This document shows positions 57,358 through 64,000 of a DNA stretch of 64,000 bases, piece by piece. The notes under the pieces were generated by a model that ran no database searches, was not told the DNA's origin, and saw only the letters and a list, made by a program, of their open reading frames with translations. The position numbers were made by a program, and so were the translations under genes. The stretch is from Calliopum simillimum (Eukaryota; Arthropoda; Insecta; Diptera; Lauxaniidae). The stretch lies in the NCBI GenBank assembly GCA_951812925.1, contig OX638371.1:40150101-40214100 (forward strand). The letters are read 5' to 3'. Position 1 is the stretch's first letter. Each line of letters opens with the position of its first letter.

Positions 57358-58099
57358 ATACCCTACACCCAGGGTATATTCACTTTGTCTTTCCGTTTGT
57401 AACGCAGAGAAGGAGGCGTGGCAGATATAGAAAAATATATATATTCTTGATCAGCGTCACCTCTTGAGTCAATATAGCCATGTCCGTCTGTCTGGCTGGC
57501 TGTCTGTCTGTCTGTGGAAATATTTTTTACGGAAAACCTACTAAGATAATTCGATGAAATTTGATACAGTGAGTTTAGGAGTATTTTTCACGACAATGCA
57601 ACCAAAATACACATAAACACTAAAAACGGTAAGCACAAGCTCTGAGAAAAAACTAGACGAACTCAGACAAAAAGGCGAGGCACCACCCATGTAAGCAAAA
57701 GATTCAAAATGTTATACTGAGAGCGTTTTTCGAGGTAATCCAACAAAATTTCACTCAGAAACTAAGAACAGTAACTGCAAGCTCTCATCATAAATAGGAC
57801 AAACTCGGGCAAGAGAGCTTGGCATCTCCCATATAAGAGAAAGTTTAAAAATGTTATACTGAAATCGATTTTTCACATAACCGCACCAAATTTCACTCAA
57901 ACACTAAGAACAGTAAAGCTCTGAGGCATAACTAGACAAGCTCGGACACCGTAGACACTGAGTGAGTGCAAGATCTGAGCCAAAGCTATGAGAATTCGGA
58001 GAAGTGGTCGTGGCATCTTCCGTACAAGCAAAATTATCAAAATACTACAGTGTAGCGTATTTAATGTTTGGCCAGACCAAAGGTAACAGCCTTACTAGT
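57358..58099 (+). mobile_element. HINE1 copy i
   Basis: Starts ATACCCTACACCCAGGGTAT, with the conserved block and CTGGCTGTCTGTCTGTCTG tract. The CCCATACAAAAAATATATTC segment is deleted. Internal units are decayed (GGCGAGGCACC, GCTTGGCATC, GTCGTGGCATC). It ends TGTAGCGTAT, TTTGGCCAGACCAAA hairpin with one mismatch, and CCTTACTAGT. Confidence 0.8.
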
Positions 58100-58100
58100 T

Positions 58101-58830
58101 TAAATTTGTTTCCGCATCAACAAGATATATTTGAATTTTTTATTTTTTTGCAGTACTTTAAGAAGTTAAAGAACGCGAGAAAAATTAAGTACTAAAATAA
58201 GTGCAATTTAACTTTTTTTGTCACTAACTTCAGAATCTGTGAGCACATAACTTTTAAAAAATAAATTGCTTCGAATGTTACTAAAACATTTCCGCCCAAT
58301 GCAACTCTGCAGCTCCTTTAATTTTATATTCTGCTGCTGTTTAAAAACAACAATGTTGTTGCATTACACTTCAATATTGCATTACAAAATATACGATGTA
58401 CCATGAAACAATGACATTAGTTGTTGAAAATTAGTGAAAAGAATAAGATAGCAAAGGAAAATGCTATTGATAAGATTGTATTCTGTAATTAAAACAAGGA
58501 GGAATTCGGAAATGCAAGAAAGATAACATTTGAAAAATTTTGCATGATTTAAATATAAGAAAATCACACATTTTTACATAAATACAGTGTATTTAGATAA
58601 ATATTCAAAGTATTCGGGGCAGTTCTGGGTCATGTTAATTTTCACTTTTCTAAAAATATCAAATCTACACTATCCGTACAGTTTTGAGTGCTAAAAGGTA
58701 CTGCGGGGTACACTTTTTCTGCTCCAAAGAAAATACGAATTTTTCGGTTTTCAATGTTTTTATTCCTTTTGAAATGATTTTAGTTTGGGCAAAAAATATG
58801 CACCTTAAAAAAATATTCAAACTAAATGGG
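58101..58830. other. Unannotated AT-rich DNA
   Basis: No recognised gene or repeat. It ends at the TA (58831-58832) flanking T3. Confidence 0.4.
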
Positions 58831-59207
58831 TAGGGGAGGGGGGGGCTAGTGTGGACAATTTTTATATAATTACAATATTATATATGTAAATATATCATTT
58901 TTGTAATAAAGTAATTTTTAGCGATTACTTATACCTCTTGCCTTCATAATTGTATCAATAGTTATGATTTTTTATTTTCATAAATGCTTTATTAATGCAT
59001 TTTAAAAAGAGCTTAAGGGGCTAGTGTGGACAACCATTGATTTAACTGGGGGCTAATGTGGACACCATAAGAAACTTGATAATTCATACAAAAACGTTAA
59101 GAAAGAGTTCAGATACATGTTTATTCAAGAAAATAATGATGTAATACATATAATAATACAAATAAAAAATTAACTGCTATCCCATGTTGTATTTGGAGAA
59201 ATTTATA

Positions 59208-59417
59208 TCAATCTTCATATAACTTGCTGATCGAGATGTTCCCGGCAGTTGTTGTGCTTGCCACTATTTCATTTCGGTGAATTTGGCTGGTATCCGGTAT
59301 ATCGGGATACGTGAATCTATCGTTTTTTCTTTTTAGAAACGTTATATCGAAATCTTCAGAACCGTGGATCGTGACAATTTGGCCAATATAAAATACTTTT
59401 TGTCCACGTTGTTTCAA
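59208..59417 (-). pseudogene. C-terminal fragment of a transposon protein in T3
   Basis: The minus-strand frame reads GQKVFYIGQIVTIHGSEDF, DITFLKRKNDRFTYPDIPDT and SQIHRNEIVA. The pattern (V-V-FL-R-----F--P---D---I----IV) is one I associate with the extreme C-terminus of uncharacterised transposon proteins that also carry the CPG and DF(A/S)ENY motifs, the type seen in PAL3. It is too short to act alone. The upstream part is absent, so T3 is non-autonomous. The match is by eye and the family link is tentative. Confidence 0.45.
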
Positions 59418-59570
59418 ACTTCATATAACTTGCTGATCGCGATGTTTCCGACAGTTGTTGTGGTTGTGGCAGCTTTGCCACTATTTCATTTCGGTATATT
59501 TCGCTGGTATCCGGTAAATCGGCATACGTGAACCTATCGTTCTTTCTTTTTAGTAACGTACTTTCTTGGA
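59213..59570. repeat. Direct tandem duplication within T3
   Basis: CTTCATATAACTTGCTGATC begins at 59213 and again at 59419. The two copies (about 130-150 bp each, containing CACTATTTCATTTCGGT and GCTGGTATCCGGTA(T/A)AT) run in the same direction with scattered differences. The second copy carries a small insertion (GGTTGTGGCAGCTTT). The coding fragment spans the first copy and the linker. Confidence 0.75.
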
Positions 59571-60036
59571 ACTGCTTTTAGAAATGGTCTGACGATTTCT
59601 GGAGTCATTTCAGCTGCTGCGGACATGTCCACACTATCCCTATTTCAGTTGTCCACACTAGCCCCTTCATATCTTTTTCAATAAAAATAGTTTTTTTTTT
59701 AATCTTACGGTAAAGTTCTTCAAAAATAACTTCAATGGTTTAAATAAACACTATTTTAAGTTGTATTATCTATTAACACTACAGCAGAAGAATAATTAGT
59801 TTAAAAGTATCACTGAAATTACGAAACAACAAAAAAATTACTTTTTGCTGCGTAAAACACGTTCGGTCACGTTATCATGGAAAGCTGAACTGTCAACAAA
59901 TGAATTTTTTTTTGGTGATGCAGAGTGCAAATACCAACTTGAAAAATATAAAACAGAAACAAAAAATTCAAAACGGAGCGAGAATTTAAATTTGTCCACA
60001 CTAGCCCCCAGTCCACACTAGCCCCCCCCTCCCCTA

Positions 60037-60478
60037 TGTAAACTTTCGTCTGATTTTTATTTCATAACAATTGCTAATGCGGCTGTGATTAGCAAATGTT
60101 CCTTCGGAAAAAACTTTGACTTTAACAAGCTGTAGCATTTACAAATCAAACTTTTCAAAATTATTTAGGAGGTTTTTAAATTGGACTAGAATGGCATAAA
60201 AAAAAATTTTAATTTAACCAAAAAATTTTTTGCCAAGTACCAACTCACAGTTGGGGACTTAAGATTGATGATAATGGTGAGGAAAACGACTAAGAGGGAT
60301 CGATTGTAAAGTTATTCGAAAACCCCTAAGGAAAGGATGATGAAAAATGCATATACTGTAATACCCTTTACTTAGAAGGTCGCCAGATGTGGAAGTGACA
60401 TTTTTATATGAAAGTTCTGTACGAAATAAATATGTGGGGCAATATGGACTGTATAGTCCATATAATACTACACTTTTT
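60037..60478. other. Unannotated DNA
   Basis: No recognised coding or repeat. Short A/T runs only. Confidence 0.4.
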
Positions 60479-61129
60479 GTACCCTACACCCAGGGTATAT
60501 TCACTTTGTCCTTCCGTTTGTAACGCAGAGAAGGAGGCGTGGCAGATATAGAAAAGTATATATATTCTTGATCAGCGTCACCTCCTGAGTCGATATAGCC
60601 ATGTCCGTCCGTCTGTCCGTCTGTCTGGCTGGCTGTGTGTGGAAATACACTTTTTGGGAAAACTAAGCAAGATAATTCAATGAAATTTGGTGCACAGCCT
60701 TCGGCGTCAAAGTTAGCTCGGGGGATTGAAAATGAGCGAAATCGGTCAACGGACACGCGTACCGCCCATACAAAAAATATATTCAAAATGCAACTTTTTG
60801 AGTTTTTTTCACGATAATGCAACCAAAATACATATAAATACTACGAATTGTAAGCGCAAGCTCTGAACAAAAACCAGGAGAATTCGGACAAGAGGGCGTG
60901 GCACCTCCCATATAAGCAAAAGGTTCAAAACGCTATACTGAAAACATTTTTTGAGATAATCCAACCAAATTTCACTCAAATGCTAAGGACTATAAATTTA
61001 AACTCTGAGAAAAAACTGGGTGAATTTGGTCAAGAGGGCGTGACATCTGCCATATAAGCAAAACTTTCAAAATACTGCTGTGTAGGGTATTTAATGTTTG
61101 GCCAGGCCAAAGGTAACACCCTTACTAGT
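60479..61129 (+). mobile_element. HINE1 copy j, short but well preserved
   Basis: Starts with TACCCTACACCCAGGGTAT, conserved block, GTCCGTCTGTCTGGCTGG tract, only two internal GGGCGTG units (about 60894 and 61037), then TGTAGGGTAT, intact TTTGGCCAGGCCAAA hairpin and CCCTTACTAGT. Fewer internal units than copies a, b, e and g, so unit number varies between copies. Confidence 0.85.
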
Positions 61130-61130
61130 T

Positions 61131-61903
61131 TATCTTCATTTTGAGTATTTTCAGTTTTTTAATTTTTTTTCTTTATCCTAATGAGATATGCATCTAAAAG
61201 TGAATTAGAATTGAGGCGAATTGTTCCCTTTAATGAATAAAATAAAATTAATTGTTTTGTTTTATGTATTTTGATTTTTATTTAAAAAAGAAAGATTGGT
61301 GGTCCATATTTTCCTCCCTACCCTACTTATTAGGCGTCGGTTGTAATACATATACGTATTAAGTTTGCGTAATGTGGATTATGTATCATTTTTCTTCACA
61401 CTTATTGGAATCTGCTACTTTGTCCTTTCCTATTTGTTGGTTGGTAGTGGGCTCGATTTCAAAACCTGTAACCTTGGAAACCGACTAATGTATACAGCGA
61501 ACACATTGTCATCAGAAATTTTCCATTAACTTAGAATATGTTTACTTACTTGTGTTATTAGCATTTTAGTGCTCTTATAATTCACAATGTTTCGACCCTA
61601 GACAATAGAACGACATTCAAGTAAAATTTTAGTATTTAATTTTTAACCAGGCTTTAGACAAAAGCTTTTTGCTATTTTTCAGTCAAAATTTTGGCTTTTT
61701 TAAGAATCTTCCATATGAATATGACATATTCTACGAGAGAATGAATCAACTTTCTGGTCGCGTTGAAACTTTTTGGCATGGTACTTTAATCGATTTGACT
61801 AGTGACTATTTTTTTTTATTATACCCAAAAAAAAAAATCGTTAAAACTGAAAAATGTCGAAAACTATCACATCACTGCTTTTAAAAAAATCTGAATTTTC
61901 TAG
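61131..61903. other. Unannotated DNA
   Basis: No recognised gene. A frame near 61669-61884 is open but has no motif I know and lies in A/T-rich sequence. Confidence 0.4.
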
Positions 61904-61904
61904 T

Positions 61905-62525
61905 TTTTATATTCTAAGCCCAGGGTATATTCACTTTGCCCTTCTGTTTGTAACGCACAGGAGCAGAATCGAAAATATATGTAACGCTTCGTGACAAAAT
62001 GGACCTTACCTTGTCAGAGGTTAAATGTGATCTTTTAATACCATTTGATAAAAGATAAAATTCTAAAGAGAACGCAAAAAAAAAAAAACACTCGAAAATG
62101 TCTTAAATATAAAATACATGCAAATTTCCAGGGATGATAGTTACAAGCTCTTAGCAAAAATTATGTGAACTCAGAAAAGAGGGCGTGGCATCTCCTATAT
62201 AAGCAAAAGTTTTAAAATGCTACACTGAAAGAAATTTTTTGAGATAACCAAATTAAGTCAGACACTAAAGAAATTAAATGCAAGCTTTCTTCAGAAGTTT
62301 TTTTGATTCGGACAAGAGGGCGTGGCACACCTCCCATATACTCAAAGTTTACCAAATAATGTAGTGCAAGCGTTATTTGAGGTAGTGCAAACAATTTTTA
62401 CACGGATAAGTGGAAGTGTTAGTGCTAGCTCTGAGCTAAAACTAAGCAATTTCGGACAAGAGGATGTGGCACATCCCACACAAGCAAAATTTTCAAAATG
62501 GTGCAGTGTAGGATATTAAATCTTT
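61905..62525 (+). mobile_element. HINE1 copy k, highly decayed
   Basis: Begins TATTCTAAGCCCAGGGTATATTC and GTTTGTAACGCACAGGAGCAG, then jumps to internal units (GAGGGCGTGGCATCTCC, GAGGGCGTGGCACACCTCCC, GAGGATGTGGCAC). It ends near GTGCAGTGTAGGATATTAAA without the 3' hairpin or CTAGT. Both the microsatellite and the terminus are gone. Confidence 0.7.
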
Positions 62526-64000
62526 GGAAACTTTGCAAGTTTTGGTTGCCTTTACCAAAATCCGTTTAATTTGTTTATTCTTGACTGGGCTTTTTTCTGT
62601 CAAGTAACATTAAAATTAAACCAATAACTTTTTTAACAAATGTTTATTTACGGAGCACTATGCGACTGGCCAATTTTATTTCATGCCAAGGTCATTGTAA
62701 GTATTAATTGCAAAGTAGAACCGAAAGCCCTGGCAGCTAGTGCTCCTTTTTCTTATTGTAAAATAGTATTTGTATAAAATAAATAAAAATAAATAATTGC
62801 AAAGTAATTTACAGTTCAATCAATAACAATACTTCGATTTCTCTTTTCTCTGCACAAGGTTCAGTTTGTAAATTATCACAATGATAAAGTCAAAATGAAG
62901 TCCTGATATTAATGGTAGGGAAAACATTTGTGTGAGAACATACTTGCATACTTGATGGATAAAAGGGGAGGGGGAGAACGAATTGATTAAAGGTTGCATA
63001 CTTGAAATTTGCAAGAATATTGAATGGAATGTAGTTAATAAAATTCCCTAATCATCAGTTAATAAACTGGTTCAAGAAATATCTATGATTTTCATTTTAA
63101 TTAGCAAGCCTAATTTGAATACAATTTAAATGCAATGTTTAAACCAAGGGGCATTCAGAATTCTAAAAGTTTTCATGCTACTCAGTTTATCCTGAATAGA
63201 ATTTAAGTCTGTTATGATTGCCTGCCTGCAGTTGGGCTATTGAAAATCAATCATTTTAAATTTTTTATTAGCAATAAAGTGTGCTTCAAAAATTTTTTAT
63301 ATGAGATTTGCGCAGAATTCACCAAAATACTAAGTGCACTGTAAAATGGTCAATATAAGTTTATATTTATAGAAAACGATAGTAGATAGAGCGTGCAACA
63401 AGAAAGATAAGCCGTGATGGATATTATTTTCAGGATACTTTTTTTTTTATTTTAGCATAGATACGTAGATATGTACCAATATAAACGCATGTTTGGTATT
63501 ATGAAGCGATTAATATTTTTTTATGGATATTTTATGTTTTCTTAAAAAAAAATTTATTTCTATCCGTTAAATACTTATTAATGTTTTCTTCTTCTTCTAT
63601 TGACAGAATTATTTGCATATATATTTATATTCCTTATAAAGCATCTCAGGATTTAGGCTGAGCAATAATTCTTTTTTAACTCGTATTTCATTTGTCACTT
63701 TTTATGACTCATACTTAACGAATAATGTGACTTTAGCCAAAACTAAGTATAAGTGCATATGTAGGTATGCTTCAGTATACCGTCAACCAAATTTTTATCA
63801 AAAGTTTCAGCCTAGTGCTCTAAAGAAATTTCACTTTAAAAATTGTTACAGTAACTGTACTTACACGTGATTGGAAAATTTGTAATAATTGCTTCGGTTA
63901 ACAGCCCGGCAGGCCGGCTGCGAACTTTTATTTATGATCTACAAAGCAGTTCAAACAAAACGCCGTTCATGCGAATGTACTCCCAATATAATTAACAAGT
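62526..64000. other. Unannotated DNA to the end of the window
   Basis: AT-rich, no HINE copy, palindrome or coding motif recognised. The short frames here lack any family signature. Confidence 0.45.

Larger units (their letters stand above)
58833..60034 (-). mobile_element. T3: 1.2-kb TIR element (GGGGAGG...CTAGTGTGGAC), TA duplications
   Basis: The left terminus GGGGAGGGGGGGGCTAGTGT is mirrored at the right by ACACTAGCCCCCCCCTCCCC, with TA on both sides (58831-58832, 60035-60036). The word (G)GGGCTA(G/A)TGTGGAC is repeated inside: twice more in the left half (about 59018 and 59049), and inverted in the right half (about 59626, 59651, 59993 and 60011). The outward-symmetric arrangement looks like a set of transposase-binding sites. 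Encodes only a short minus-strand fragment (59208-59417). Same ends and TA preference as T1, suggesting a common superfamily. Confidence 0.75.

Noticed and set aside
1..64000. LTR or non-LTR retrotransposons
   Set aside because: I searched the translations for reverse transcriptase (YxDD), integrase zinc finger and gag motifs and saw none, and no long direct repeats that could be LTR pairs.

Overview
The window looks like gene-poor nuclear DNA of a higher fly (Diptera; a tephritid or other acalyptrate is my guess). It is AT-rich and has no bacterial-style gene packing. It is dominated by short interspersed elements whose first 150 bases follow the Drosophila DINE-1/INE-1 layout: ATACCC...GGGTAT hairpin, a conserved block ending in 'atgtccgtctgtctgg', then a (GGCT)n/(GTCT)n tract. 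I found no host protein gene, functional tRNA, rRNA, CRISPR array or LTR retrotransposon. Every coding trace I could recognise belongs to a transposon.

Layout. 0-5.1 kb: two DINE-1-like (Helentron-type, 'HINE1') copies around a nested TIR element carrying a tRNA-Met-like sequence, then a Tc1-like relic. 5-13 kb: mostly anonymous sequence with two MITE-like repeats and a broken Tc1-like transposase. 13.3-18.2 kb: a nest in which a TA-flanked TIR element (T1) contains a second TIR element (T2, with its own inner palindrome), a Helitron-like 'HINE2' and a small MITE. 18.3-30.8 kb: HINE1 and HINE2 copies inserted into each other and into TIR elements; these nests give exact boundaries. 32.2-33.2 kb: two mariner-superfamily relics in opposite orientation. 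36.0-37.2 kb: a mariner with intact ends and TA duplications but a dead transposase. 39-42 kb: two foldback palindromes. 42.07-43.09 kb: a DD37D transposase broken by two stops. 43.23-45.83 kb: a nearly intact piggyBac element with TTAA duplications, matching termini and a two-exon transposase, damaged only by one apparent frameshift near its N-terminus.

46.4-56.6 kb holds four long palindromes (1.0, 1.0, 1.7 and 2.1 kb). Three have CAC...GTG termini and 3- or 4-bp target duplications, which suggests Chapaev-like foldback transposons. The fourth carries pieces of an orphan transposon protein with a C-x3-C-x2-CPG cluster and a DFSENY motif. 57-64 kb: more HINE1 copies plus a TIR element (T3) with terminal motifs repeated inside and a scrap of a transposon protein C-terminus.

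The parts do not form a host pathway. The nesting gives a relative insertion order, and the long palindromes are possible hairpin-RNA sources. The best leads are the palindrome cluster, the near-intact piggyBac, the transposon families with iterated terminal motifs (T1, T2, T3) and a short 'ATAACTC' theme shared by otherwise different elements. All identifications are by eye; I ran no search or alignment.
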